Part shown: one piece after another, positions 23,076-37,957 of the stretch
How the letters are laid out: every line of letters starts with the position of its first letter
Position numbering within the stretch: position 1 is the first letter of the stretch
Assembly (NCBI RefSeq): GCF_051401765.1
Contig: NW_027480571.1
Coordinates: 868,001-932,000 of the forward strand
Length of the DNA stretch: 64,000 bases
From: Calliopsis andreniformis
Taxonomy: Eukaryota > Arthropoda > Insecta > Hymenoptera > Andrenidae
Direction of reading: 5' to 3'
Notes under the pieces: model-generated
What the model was told of the DNA's origin: nothing
Databases searched by the model: none
Seen by the model: only the letters and a program-made list of their open reading frames with translations
Made by a program: the position numbers and the translations under genes

Positions 23076-26000
23076 ACTCAATCCTCAACCTTCAATCCTC
23101 AATACTCAATCTTCAATAATCAATCCTCAATTCTCAATCCTCAATGCTCAATCCTCAATCGTCAATACTCAATCCCCAATCCTCAATCTTCAATCCTCAA
23201 TCCTCAATCCTCAACCCTCAATCCTCAATCCTCAATCCTGAATCCTCAATCCTCAATCCTCAATCGTCAGTCTTCAATCCTCAATACTCAATCTTCAATC
23301 CTCAATCCTCAATCCTCAATCCTCAATCCTCAAACCTCAATCTTGAATCCTCAATACTCAGTCTACAACCTTCAATCCTCAATCCTCATTCCTAAATCCT
23401 CATTCTTCAATCCTCAATACCCAATCCTCAATCTTCAATCCTCAATCCTCAATCCTCAATTCTCAATCCTCAATCCTCAATCCTCAGACCACAAACATCA
23501 ATATTCAACCCTCAGTCCTCGTCCTCAATCCACAAACCTCAATCCTCAATCCTCAATCTTCAATCATCAATACTCAATCGTCAATCCTCAATCTTCAATC
23601 CTCAATCCTCAATCCTCAATCCTCAATCTTCAATCCTCAATACTCAATCTTCTATCCTCAATCCTCAATCCTCAATGCTCAATCCTCATTCTTCAATCCT
23701 CAACACCCAATCCTCAATCTTCAGTCCTCAATCCTCAATCCTCAATCCTCAATTCTCAATCCTGAATCCTCAATCCTCAGACCTCAAACATCAATACTAA
23801 ACCCTCTGTCCTCGTCCTCAATCCACAACCCTCAATCCTCGATCCTCAATATTCAATCATCAATATTCAATCTTCAATCCTCAATCCTCAATCCTCAATA
23901 CTCAATCCTCAATCCTCAATGTTCAATCCTCATTACCCAATCCTCAATCTTCAATCCTTAATCCTCAATCCTCAACACTCAGTCCCCAATCTTCAATCTT
24001 CAATCCTCAATCCTCAATCCTCAATCCTCAATCCTCAATCCTCGTTCTTCAATCCTCAATACCCAATCCTCAATCTTCAATCCTCAATCCTCAATCCTCA
24101 ATTCCCAATCCTCAATCCTCAGTCCTCAGTCCTCAAACTTCAATCCTCAACCCTCAGCCCTCATCCTCAATCCTCAATCCTCAATACTCAATCGTCAATA
24201 CTCAATCCCCAATTCTCAATCTTCAATCCTCAATCCTCAATCCTAAATCCTCATTCTTCAATCCTCAATCCTCAATCCTCAATCCTCAATCTTCAATCCT
24301 CAATATTCAATCTTCTGTCCTCAATCCTCAATCCTCAATCCTCACTCCTCAATCCTCAACCTTCAATCCTCAATACTCAATCTTCAATAATCAATCCTCA
24401 ATCCTCAATGCTCAATCCTCAATCGTCAATACTCAATCCCCAATCCTCACTCTTCAATCCTCAATCCTCAATCCTCAACCCTCAATCCTCAATCCTCAAT
24501 CCTCAATCCTCAATCGTCAGTCTTCAATCCTCAATACTCAATCTTCAATCCTCAATCCTCAATCCTCAATCCTCAAATCTCAATCTTCAATCCTCAATAC
24601 TCAGTCTACAATCTTCAATCCTCAATCCTCAATCCTAGGTCCTCATTCTTCAATCCTCAATACCCAATCCTCAATCTTCAGTCCTCAATCCTCAATCCTC
24701 AATTCTCAATCCTCAATCCTCAATCCTCAGACCACAAACATCAATATTCAACCCTCAGTCCTCGTCCTCAATCCACAAGCATCAATCCTCAACCTCAATC
24801 TTCAATCATCAATACTCAATCTCCAATCCTCAATCCTAAATCCTCAATCCTCAGTCCTCAGACCTCAAACATCAATATTCAACCCTCAGTCCTCGTCCTC
24901 AATCCACAACCCTCAATCCTCAATTCTCAATCCTCAATCCTCAATTTTCAACCCTCAATACTCAATCTTCAATCCTCAATCCTCAATCCTCAATCTTCAA
25001 TCTTCAATCCTCAATACTCAATCTTCTATCCTCAATCCTCAACACTCAATCCTCAATCCTCATTCTTCAATCCTCAACACCCAATCCTCAATCTTCAATC
25101 CTCAATCCTCAATCCTCAATCCTCAATTCTCAATCCTCAATCCTCAATCCTCAGACCTCAAACATCAATACTAAACCCTCAGTCCTCGTCCTCAATCCAC
25201 AACCCTCAATCCTCGATCCTCAATCTACAATCATCAATATTCAATCTTCAATCCTCAATCATCAATCCTCAATACTCAATCCTCAATACTCAATGTTCAA
25301 TCCTCAATACCCAATCCTCAATCTTCAATCCTCAATCCTCAATCCTCAACACTCAGTCCCCAATCCTCAATCTTCAATCCTCAATCCTCAATCCACAATC
25401 CTCAATCCTCAATCTTCAATCCTCAATACTCAATCTTCAATTCTAAATCCTCAATCCTCGGTCCTCAATCCTCAATCGTCAATCATCAATACTCAACCTT
25501 CAATCCTCAATCCTCAATCCTCAATCCTCAGACCTCAAACATCAATATTCAACCCTCAGTCCTCGTCCTCAATCCACAACACTGAATCCTCAATTCTCAA
25601 TCCTCAATCCTCAATTTTCAACCCTCAATACTCAATCCTCAATCTTCAATCCTCAATCCTCAATCCTCAATCCTCAATCGTCAATCCTCAATCCTCAATC
25701 CTCATTCTTCAATCCTCAATACCCAATCCTCAATCTTCAATCCTCAATCCTCAATCCTCAATTCTCAATCCTCAATCCTCAGTCCTCAGTCCTCAAACTT
25801 CAATCCTCAACCCTCAGCCCTCATCCTCAATCCTCAATCCTCAATACTCAATCCTCAACCTTCAATCCTCAATACTCAATCTTCAATAATCAATCCTCAA
25901 TTCTCAATCCTCAATGCTCAATACTCAATCGTCAATACTCAATCCCCAATTCTCAATCTTCAATCCTCAAACCTCAATCCTCAACCCTCAATCCTCAATC

Positions 26001-29000
26001 CTCAATCCTCAATCCTCAATCGTCAGTCTTCAATCCTCAATACTCAATCTTCAATCCTCAGTCCTCAATCCTCAATCCTCAATCCTCAATCCTCAATCCT
26101 CAAACCTCAATCTTCAATCCTCAATACTCAGTCTACAATCTTCAATCCTCAATCCTCAATCCTAAATCCTCATTCTTCAATCCTCAATCCTCAATCCTCA
26201 ATCCACAATCTTCAATCCTCAATACTCAATCTTCTATCCTCAATCCTCAATCCTCAATCCTCAATCCTCATTCTTCAATCCTCAACACCCAATCCTCAAT
26301 CTTCAGTCCTCAATCCTCAATCCTCAATCCTCAATTCTCAATCCTGAATCCTCAATCCTCAGACCTCAAACATCAATACTAAACCCTCTGTCCTCGTCCT
26401 CAATCCACAAACCTCAATCCTCGATCCTCAATATTCAATCATAAATATTCAATCTTCAATCCTCAAACCTCAATCCTCAATACTCAATCCTCAATCCTCA
26501 ATGTTCAATCCTCAATACCCAATCCTCAATCTTCAATCCTCAATCCTCAATCCTCAACACTCAGTCCCCAATCCTCAATCTTCAATCCTCAATCCTCAAT
26601 CCTCAATCCTCAATCCTCAATCCTCAATCCTCGTTCTTCAATCCTCAATACCCAATCCTCAATCTTCAATCCTCAATCCTCAATCCTCAATTCTCAACCC
26701 TCGATCCTCAGGCCTCAGTCCTCAAACCTCAATTCTGAATCCTCAATCGTGCATGCTCAATCTTCAGCCCTCAGTCCTCAACAATCAGTTGTCAATCCTC
26801 AATCCCCAATAGAAGATCCTCAATTCACAGTTTTCAATACTCAATACTCAATCTGCAATCTTCAAAACTCTATCCACAAACATCAATTCTCATCAGTCAA
26901 CCCTGAACGCTCTGTCCTCAATGTTCAATGCTCAGTCCTCAATTCTCAATCTTCAATCCTCAATACTGAATCCTCAATCCTCAATCTTAAAACCTCAATA
27001 CTCAATCTTCAATCCTCAATCCTCAATCCTCAATCCTCAATCCTCAATCCTCAATCTTCAATCCTCAATACTCAATCTTCAATCCTCAATCCTCAATCCT
27101 CAATCCTCAATCGTCATTCTTCAATCCTCAACACTCAATCCTCAATCTTCAATCCTCAATCCTCAGTCCTCAATTCTCAATGCTCAATCCTTAATCGTCA
27201 GACCTCAAACATCAATACTCAACCCTCAGTCGTCGTACTCAATTCTCAATTCTCAATCCTCAATCCTCAATACTCAACATTCAATCCTCAATAATCAATC
27301 TCCAATCCTAGATCCTCAATCCCCAATCCTCAATCCTTAATCCTCAATATTCAATCCTCAATCCCCAGTCCTCAATCTTAAATCCTCAATGCTCAATCAT
27401 CAATCCTCAATCCTCAGTCCTCAATCCTGAATCCTCAATCCTCAAACATCAATACTAAACCCTCAGTACCCGTCCTCAATCCACAACACTCAATCCTCGA
27501 TCCTCAATCTTCAATCATCAATATTCAATCTTCAATCCTCAATCCTCAATCCTCAATACTCAATCCTCAATCCTCAATGTTCAATCCTCAATACCCAATC
27601 CTCAATCTTCAATCCTCAATCCTCAATCCACAATCCACAATCCTCAATCTTCAATCCTCAATACTCAATCTTCAATTCTAAATCCTCAATCCTCGGTCCT
27701 CAATCCTCAATCGTCAATCTCCAATCCTGAATACTCAACCTTCAATCCTCAATCCTCAATCCTCAATCCTCAATCCTCAATGCTCATTCTGCAATCCTCA
27801 ATACACAATCCTCAAACTTCAATCCTCCATCCTCAATCCTCATTCTCAACCCTCGATCCTCAGTCCTCAGTCCTCAAACCTCAATTCTGAATCCTCAATC
27901 CTGCATCCTCAATCTTCAGCACTCAGTCCTCAACAATCAGTTGTCAATCCTCAATCCCCAATAGAATATCCTCAATTCACAGTTTTCAATACTCAATACT
28001 CAATCTGCAATCTTCAAATCTCTATCCACAAACAGCAATTCGCATCACTCAATCCTGAACGCTCAGTCCTCAATGTTCAATCCTCAATCCTCAATTCTCA
28101 ATCTTCAATCCTCAATACTGAATCTTCAATCCTCAATCCTCAATCCTCAATCCTCAATCCTCAATCCTCAACCTTCAATCCTCAATAATCAATCTCCAAT
28201 CCTAGATCCTCAATCCCCAATCCTCAATCCTTAATACTCAATCTTCAATCCTCAATCCCCAGTCCTCTATCTTCAATCCTCAATGCTCAATCCTTAATCC
28301 TAAATCCACAATCTTCAGCCCTCAGTCCTCAACAATCAGTTGTCAATCCTCAATCCTCAATAGAATATCCTCAATTCACAGGTCTCAATACTCAATACTC
28401 AGCCTGAAATCTTCAAATCTCCATCCACAAACATCAATTCTCATCACTCAACCCTCAACACTCAGTCCCCAATCGTCAATCTTAAATCCTCAATCCTCAA
28501 TCCTCAATCCTCAGACCTCAAACATCAATATTCAACCCTCAGTCCTCGTCCTCAATCCGCAACCCTCAATCCTCAATCCCCAATCCTCAATCTTCAATCC
28601 TCAATCCTCAGTTCTCAAAACTCAATCCTCAATCCTCAATGTTCAATCCTCAATACCCAATCCTCAATCTTCAGTCCTCAATCCTCAATCCTCAGTCCTC
28701 AATCCTCAATCCTCAATCCTCAGTCCTCAAACCTCAATTCTGAATCCTCAATCCTGAATCCTCAATCTTCAGCCCTCAGTCCTCAACAATCAGTTGTCAA
28801 TCCTCAATCCTCAATATAATATCCTCAATTCACAGGTCTCAATACTCAATACTCAACCTGCAATCTTCAAACCTCTATCCACAAACATCAATTTTCATCA
28901 CTCAACCCTCAACACTCAGTCCCCAATACTCAATCTTCAATCCTCAATCCTCAATCCACAATTCTCAATCCTCAATCTTCAATCCTCAATCCTCAATCCT

Positions 29001-32000
29001 CGGTCCTCAATCCTCAATCGTCAATCTCCAATCCTGAATACTCAACCTTCAATCCTGAATCGTCAATCCTCAATCCTCAAACCTCAATCCTCAGTCCTCA
29101 GTCCTCAAACTTCAACCCTCAACCCTGAGCCCTCATCCTCAATCCTCAATCCTCAATACTCAATCCTCAACCTTCAATCCTCAATACTCAATCTTCAATA
29201 ATCAATCCTCAATTCTCAATCCTCAATGCTCAATCCTCAATCGTCAAAACTCAATCCCCAATCCTCAATCTTCTATCCTCAATCCTCAATCCTCAACCCT
29301 CAATCCTCAATCCTCAATCCTCAATCCTCAATCGTCAGTCTTCAATCCTCAATACTCAATCTTCAATCCTCAATCCTCAATCCTCAATCCTCAATCCTCA
29401 ATCCTCAATCCTCAATCCTCAACCTTCAATCCTCAATACTCAGTCTACAATCTTCAATCCTCAATCCTCTATCCTAAATCCTCATTCTTCAATCCTCAAT
29501 CCTCAATCCTCAATCCTCGTTCTTCAATCCTCAATACCCAATCCTCAATCTTCAATCCTCAATCCTCAATCCTCAATTCTCAACCCTCGATCCTCAGTCC
29601 TCAGTCCTCAAACCTCAATTCTGAATCCTCAATCGTGCATCCTCAATCTTCAGCCCTCAGTCCTCAACAATCAGTTGTCAATCCTCAATCCAGAATAGAA
29701 TATCCTCAATTCACAGATTTCAATACTCAATACTCAATCTGCAATCTTCAAAACTCTATCCACAAACATCAATTCTCATCAGTCAACCCTGAACGCTCTG
29801 TCCTCAATGTTCAATGCTCAGTCCTCAATTCTCAATCTTCAATCCTCAATACTGAATCCTCAATCCTCAATCTTAAAACCTCAATACTCAATCTTCAATC
29901 CTCAATCCTCAATCCTCAATCCTCAATCCTCAATCCTCAATCTTCAATCCTCAATTCTCAATCTTCAATCCACAATCCTCAATCCTCAATCCTCAATCGT
30001 CATTCTTCAATCCTCAACACTCAATCCTCAATCTTCAATCCTCAATCCTCAGTCCTCAATTCTCAATGCTCAATCCTCAATCCTCAGACCTCAAACATCA
30101 ATACTCAACCCTCAGTCGTCGTACTCAATTCTCAATTCTCAATCCTCAATCCTCAATACTCAACATTCAATCCTCAATAATCAATCTCCAATCCTAGATC
30201 CTCAATCCCCAATCCTCAATCCTTAATCCTCAATATTCAATCCTCAATACTAAATGTTCAATCCTCAATACCCAATCCTCAACCTTCAATCCTCAATCCT
30301 CAATCCTCAATACATAATCCTCAATCCTCAATCCTCAGTCCTCAAACCTCAACCCTGAATCCTCAATCCTCAATCCACAGTTCTCAATCCTCAATCTTCA
30401 ATCCTCAATACTCAATCTTCAATTCTAAATCCTCAATCCTCGGTCCTCAATCCTCAATCGTCAATCTCCAATCATGAATACTCAACCTTCAATCCTCAAT
30501 CCGCAATCCTCAATCCTCAATCCTCATTCCTCATTCTTCAATCCTCAATACCCAATCCTCAATCTTCAATCCTCAATCCTCAATCCTCAATTCTCAACCC
30601 TCGACCCTCAGTCCTCAGTCCTCAAACCTCAATTCTGAATTCTCAATCGTGCATCCTCAATCATCAGCCCTCAGTCCTCAACAATCAGTTGTCAATCCTC
30701 AATCCCCAATAGAATATCCTCAATTCACAGTTTTCAATACTCTATACTCAATCTGCAATCTTCAAATCTCTATCCACAAACATCAATTCTCATCACTCAA
30801 CACTGAACGATCAGTCCTCAATGTTCAATCCTCAATTCTCAATTCCCAATCTTCAATCCTCAATACTGAATATTCAATCCTCAATCCTCAATCCTCAATC
30901 CTCAATCCTCAATCCTCAATCCTCAGTAATCAATCCTCAATCTTCAATACTCAATCGTCAATCGTCAGTCCTCAATCCTCAATCCTCAATTCTCGTTCCT
31001 GAAACCTCAATCCTCAACCCTCAGTCCTCATCCTCAATTCTCATTTCTCAATCCTCAATCCTCAATCCTCAATCTTCAATCCTCAATAATCAATCTCCAA
31101 TCCTAGATCCTCAATCCCCAATCCTCAATCCTTAATCCTCAATCTTCAATCCTCAATCCCCAGTCCTCAATCTTCAATCCTCATGCTCAATCCTCAATCC
31201 TCAATCCTCAGTCCTCAATCCTCAATCCTCAATCCTCAAGCCTCATTCTTCATTCCTCAATACCCAATCCTCAATCTTCAATCCTCAATCCTCAATCCTC
31301 AATTCTCAATCCTCAATCCTCAATCCTCAGACCTCAAACATCAATATTCAACCCTCAGTCCTCGTCCTCAATCCGCAACCCTCAATCCTCAATCCCCAAT
31401 CCTCAATCTTCAATCCTCAATCCTCAGTTCTCAAAACTCAATCCTCAATCCTCAATGTTCAATCCTCAATACCCAATCCTCAATCTTCAGTCCTCAATCC
31501 TCAATCCTCAGTCCTCAATCCTCAATCCTCAATCCTCAGTCCTCAAACCTCAACTCTGAATCCTCAATCCTGAATCCTCAATCTTCAGCCCTCAGTCCTC
31601 AACAATCAGTTGTCAATCCACAATCCTCAATATAATATCCTCAATTCACAGGTCTCAATACTCAATACTCAACCTGCAATCTTCAAACCTCTATCCACAA
31701 ACATCAATTTTCATCACTCAACCCTCAACACTCAGTCCCCAATACTCAATCTTCAATCCTCAATCCTCAATCCACAATTCTCAATCCTCAATCTTCAATC
31801 CTCAATCCTCAATCCTCGGTCCTCAATCCTCAATCGTCAATCTCCAATCCTGAATACTCAACCTTCAATCCTGAATCGTCAATCCTCACTCCTCAATCCT
31901 CAATCCTCATTCTTCAATCCTCAATACCCAATCCACAATCTTCAATCCTCAATCCTCAATCCTCAATTCTCAACACTCAATCCTCAGTCCTCAGTCCTCA

Positions 32001-35000
32001 AACCTCAATTCTGAATCCTCAACCCTGCATCCTCAATCTTCAGCCCTCAGTCCTCAACAATCTGTTGTCAATCCCCAATCCCCAATAGAATATCCTCAAT
32101 TCACAGTTTTCAATACTCAATACTCAACCTGCAATCTTCAAAACTCTATCCACAAACATCAATTCTCATCAGTCAACCCTGAACGCTCTGTCCTCAATGT
32201 TCAATGCTCAGTCCTCAATTCTCAATCTTCAATCCTCAATACTGAATCCTCAATCCTCAATCTTAAAACCTCAATACTCAATCTTCAATCCTCAATCCTC
32301 AATCCTCAATCCTCAATCCTCAATCCTCAATCTTCAATCCTCAATACTCAATCTTCAATCCTCAATCCTCAATCCTCAATCCTCAATCGTCATTCTTCAA
32401 TCCTCAACACTCAATCCTCAATCTTCAATCCTCAATCCTCAGTCCTCAATTCTCAATGCTCAATCCTCAATCCTCAGACCTCAATCATCAATACTCAACC
32501 CTCAGTCGTCGTACTCAATTCTCAATTCTCAATCCTCAATCCTCAATACTCAACATTCAATCCTCAATAATCAATCTCCAATCCTAGATCCTCAATCCCC
32601 AATCCTCAATCCTTAATCCTCAATATTCAATCCTCAATCCCCAGTCCTCAATCTTAAATCCTCAATGCTCAATCATCAATCCTCAATCCTCAGTCCTCAA
32701 TCCTGAATCCTCAATCCTCAAACATCAATACTAAACCCTCAGTACCCGTCCTCAATCCACAACACTCAATCCTCGATCCTCAATCTTCAATCATCAATAT
32801 TCAATCTTCAATCCTCAATCCTCAATCCTCAATACTCAATCCTCAATCCTCAATGTTCAATCCTCAATACCCAATCCTCAATCTTCAATCCTCAATCCTC
32901 AATCCACAATCCACAATCCTCAATCTTCAATCCTCAATACTCAATCTTCAATTCTAAATCCTCAATCCTCGGTCCTCAATCCTCAATCGTCAATCTCCAA
33001 TCCTGAATACTCAACCTTCAATCCTCAATCCTCAATCCTCAATCCTCAATCCTCAATGCTCATTCTGCAATCCTCAATACACAATCCTCAAACTTCAATC
33101 CTCAATCCTCAATCCTCATTCTCAACCCTCGATCCTCAGTCCTCAGTCCTCAAACCTCAATTCTGAATCCTCAATCCTGCATCCTCAATCTTCAGCACTC
33201 AGTCCTCAACAATCAGTTGTCAATCCTCAATCCCCAATAGAATATCCTCAATTCACAGTTTTCAATACTCAATACTCAATCTGCAATCCTCAATACTGAA
33301 TCTTCAATCCTCAATCCTCAATCCTCAATCCTCAATCCTCAATCCTCAACCTTCAATCCTCAATAATCAATCTCCAATCCTAGATCCTCAATCCCCAATC
33401 CTCAATCCTTAATACTCAATCTTCAATCCTCAATCCCCAGTCCTCTATCTTCAATCCTCAATGCTCAATCCTTAATCCTAAATCCAGAATCTTCAGCCCT
33501 CAGTCCTCAACAATCAGTTGTCAATCCTCAATCCTCAATATAATATCCTCAATTCACAGGTCTCAATACTCAATACTCAACCTGCAATCTTCAAATCTCT
33601 ATCCACAAACATCAATTTTCATCACTCAACCCTCAACACTCAGTCCCCAGTACTCAATCTTCAATCCTCAATCCTCAATCCACAATTCTCAATCCTCAAT
33701 CTTCAATCCTCAATCCTCAATCCTCGGTCCTCAATCCTCAATCGTCAATCTCCAATCCTGAATACTCAACCTTCAATCCTGAATCGTCAATCCTCAATCC
33801 TCAAACCTCAATCCTCAGTCCTCAGTCCTCAAACTTCAATCCTCAACCCTGAGCCCTCATCCTCAATCCTCAATCCTCAATACTCAATCCTCAACCTTCA
33901 ATCCTCAATACTCAATCTTCAATAATCAATCCTCAATTTTCAATCCTCAATGCTCAATCCTCAATCGTCAATACTCAATCCCCAATCCGTAATCTTCAAT
34001 CCTCAATCCTCAATCCTCAACCCTCAATCCTCAATCCTCAATCCTCAATCCTCAACCGTCAGTCTTCAATCCTCAATACACAATCCTCAATCCTCAATCC
34101 TCAATCCTCAATCCTCAATCCTCAATCCTCAATCCTCAATCCTCAACCTTCAATCCTCAATACTCAGTCTACAATCTTCAATCCTCAATCCTCAATCCTA
34201 AATCCTCAATCTTCAACCCTCAATCCTCAATCCTCAATCCTCGTTCTTCAATCCTCAATACCCAATCCTCAATCTTCAATCCTCAATCCTCAATCCTCAA
34301 TTCTCAACCCTCGATCCTCAGTCCTCAGTCCTCAAACCTCAATTCTGAATCCTCAATCGTGCATCCTCAATCTTCAGCCCTCAGTCCTCAACAATCAGTT
34401 GTCAATCCTCAATCCAGAATAGAATATCCTCAATTCACAGATTTCAATACTCAATACTCAATCTGCAATCTTCAAATCTCTATCCACAAACATCAATTCT
34501 CATCACTCAACCCTGAACGCTCTGTCCTCAATCTTCAATCCTCAATCCTCAATTCTCAATCTTCAATCCTCAATACTGAATCTTCAATCCTCAATCCTCA
34601 ATCCTCAATCCTCACTCCTCAATCCACAATCCTCAATCCTCAATCTTCAATCCTCAATCCTCATTCTTCAATCCTCAATACTCAATCCTCAATCTTCAAT
34701 CCTCAATCCTCAATCCTCAAACCTCAATCCTCAATCCTCATTCTTCAATCCTCAATACCCAATCCTCAATCTTCAATCATCAATCCTCAATCCTCAATTC
34801 TCAATCCTCAATTCTCAATCCTCAATCCTCAATCCTCACTCCTCAATCCACAATCCTCAATCCTCAATCTTCAATCCTCAATCCTCATTCTTCAATCCTC
34901 AATACTCAATCCTCAATCTTCAATCCTCAATCCTCAATCCTCAATCCTCAATCCTCAATCCTCAATCCTCAATCCTCATTCTTCAATCCTCAATACCCAT

Positions 35001-37817
35001 CCTCAATCTTCAATCCTCAACCCTCAATCCTCAATTCTCAATCCTCAACCCTCAGTCCTCAGTCCTCAAACTTCAATCCTCAACCCTCAGCCCTGATCCT
35101 CAATCCTCAATCCTCAACCTTCAATCCTCAATACTCAATCTTCAATAATCAATCCTCAATTCTCAATCCTCAATGCTCAATCCTCAATCGTCAATACTCA
35201 ATCCCCAATCCTCAATCTTCAATCCTCAATCCTCAATCCTCAATCGTCAGTCTTCAATCCTCAATACTCAATCTTCAATCCTCAATCCTCAATCCTCAAT
35301 CCTCAATCCTCAATCTTCAATCCTCAATACTCAACCTTCTATCCTCAATCCTCAATCCTCAATCCTCAATCCTCAGACCTCAAACATCAATACTAAACCC
35401 TCTGTCCTCGTCCTCAATCCACAACACTCAATCCTCGATCCTCAATATTCAATCATCAATATTCAATCTTCAATCCTCAATCCTCAATCCTCAATACTCA
35501 ATCCTCAATCCTCAATCCTCAAACCTCAATCCTCGTTCTTCAATCCTCAATACCCAATCCTCAATCTTCAATCCTCAATCCTCAATCCTCAATTCTCAAC
35601 CATCGATCCTCAGGCCTCAGTCCTCAAACCTCAATTCTGAATCCTCAATCGTGCATCCTCAATCTTCAGCACTCAGTCCTCAACAATCAGTTGTCAATCC
35701 TCAATCCCCAATAGAATATCCTCAATTCACAGATTTCAATACCCAATACTCAATCTGCAATCTTCAAATCTCTATCCACAAACATCAATTCTCATCACTC
35801 AACCCTGAACGCTCTGTCCTCAATGTTCAATCCTCAATCCTCAACCCTCAATCCTCAATCCTCAATCCTCAATCCTCAATCGTCAGTCTTCAATCCTCAA
35901 TACTCAATCTTCAATCCTCAATCCTCAATCCTCAATCCTCAATCCTCAATCCTCAGTCCTCAATCCTCAATCTTCAATCCTCAATCCTCTATACTCAGTC
36001 TACAATCTTCAATCCTCAATCCTCAATCCTAAATCCTCATTCTTCAATCCTCAATCCTCAATCCTCAATCCTCAATCTTCAATCCTCAATACTCAGACCA
36101 CAAACATCAATGTTCAACCCTCAGTCCTCGTCCTCAATCCACAAACCTCAATCCTCAATCCTCAATCTTCAATCATCAATACTCAATCGTCAATCCTCAA
36201 TCTTCAATCCTCAATCCTCAATCCTCAATCCTCAATCTTCAATCCTCAATACTCAATCTTCTATCCTCAATCCTCAATCCTCAATCCTCAATCCTCATTC
36301 TTCAATCCTCAACGCCCAATCCTCAATCTTCAGTCCTCAATCCTCAAGCCTCAATCCTCAATTCTCAATCCTGAATCCTCAATCCTCAGACCTCAAACAT
36401 CAATACTAAACCCTCTGTCCTCGTCCTCAATCCACAACCCTCAATCCTCGATCCTCAATATTCAATCATCAATATTCAATCTTCAATCCTCAATCCTCGA
36501 TCCTCAATACTCAATCCTCAATCCTCAATGTTCAATCCTCAATACCCAATCCTCAATCTTCAATCCACAATCCTCAATCCTCAACACTTAGTCCCCAATC
36601 CTCACTCTTCAATCCTCAATCCTCAATCCTCAATCCTCAATCCTCAATCCTCGTTCTTCAATCCTCAATACCCAATCCTCAATCTTCAATCCTCAATCCT
36701 CAATCCTCAATTCTCAACCCTCGATCCTCAGTCCTCAGTCCTCAAACCTCAATTCTGAATCCTCAATCGTGCATCCTCAATCTTCAGCCCTCAGTCCTCA
36801 ACAATCAGTTGTCAATCCTCAATCCAGAATAGAATATCCTCAATTCACAGATTTCAATACTCAATACTCAATCTGCAATCTTCAATCCTCAATCCTCAAT
36901 CCTCAACCCTCAATCCTCAATCCTCAATCCTCAATCCTCAATCGTCAGTCTTCAATCCTCAATACTCAATCTTCAATCCTCGATCCTCAATCCTCAATCC
37001 TCAATCCTCAATCCTCAATCCTCAAACCTCAACCTTCAATCCTCAATACTCAGTCTACAATCTTCAATCCTCAATCCTCAATCCTAAATCCTCATTCTTC
37101 AATCCTCAAAACCCAATCCTCAGTCTTCAATCCTAAATCCTCAATCCTCAATTCTTAATCCTCAATCCTTAGTCCTCAGTCCTCAAACCTCAATCCTCAA
37201 CCCTCAGCCCTCATCCTCAATCCTCAATCCTCAATCCTCAATCCTCAATCGTTAATCCTCAATACTCAATCTTCAATAATCAATCCTCAATCCTCAATAC
37301 TCAATCCTCAATCCTCAATCTTCAATCCTCAATCTTTAACCCTCAATCCTCAATCCTCAATCCTCAATCCTCAATCCTCAAACTTCAATCCTCAATACTC
37401 AATCTTCAATCCTCAATCCTCAAACCTCAATCCTCAATCGTCATTCTTCAATCCTCAACACCCAATCCTCAATCTTCAATCGTCAATCCTCAGTCCTCAA
37501 TTCTCAATCCTCAATCCTCAATCCTCAGACCTCAAACATCAATACTCAACCCTCAGTCCTCGTTCTCAATTCTCAAATCTCAATCCTCAATCCTCAATAC
37601 TCATTATTCAATCCTCAATAATCAATCTCCAATCCTAGATCCTCAATCCCCAATCCTCAATCCTCAACCGTCAGTCCTCGCCCTCAATCCTAAACCCTCA
37701 ATCGTCAACCCTCAGTAATCAACCCTCAATCCTCAATTCTCAATCCTCAATCCTCAATCCTCAATACTCATTATTTAATCCTCAATAATCAATCTCCAAT
37801 CCTAGATCCTCAATCCC
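23065..37817 (+). repeat. 14.75-kb tandem duplication, copy A2
   Basis: Second copy, in the same orientation and directly abutting A1. It is 14,753 bp, the three extra bases being the net of the homopolymer differences in A1. LM1 copies lie at 26749, 27901, 28308, 28754, 29635, 30649, 31570, 32025, 33177 (truncated), 33488, 34359, 35651 and 36769 (truncated). Everything from 26589 on is duplicated again as part of B. The unit length is not a multiple of 7 (14,753 = 7x2107 + 4), so it contains off-register indels. Confidence 0.92.
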
Positions 37818-37957
37818 CAATCCTCAATCCTTAATCCTCAATCTTCAATCCTCAATCCCCAGTCCTCAATCTTCAATCCTCAATGCTCAATCATCAATCC
37901 TCAATCCTCAGTCCTCAATCCTGAATCCTCAATCCTCAAACCTCAATCCTCAACCGT
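37672..37957 (+). repeat. 286-bp module bounded by direct repeats (AACCGTCAGTCCTCG)
   Basis: The word CAGTCCTCG followed by CCTCAATCCTAAACCCTC occurs at 37672 and again at 37958, and in B2 at 51107 and 51393. In the tail the matching site occurs once, at 63300. The alignment there jumps from offset 12,193 to 11,907, exactly 286 bp, so the tail lacks this module or the body has gained it. The sequence inside includes a second CTAGATCC block and TTATTTAATCC. Confidence 0.75.
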
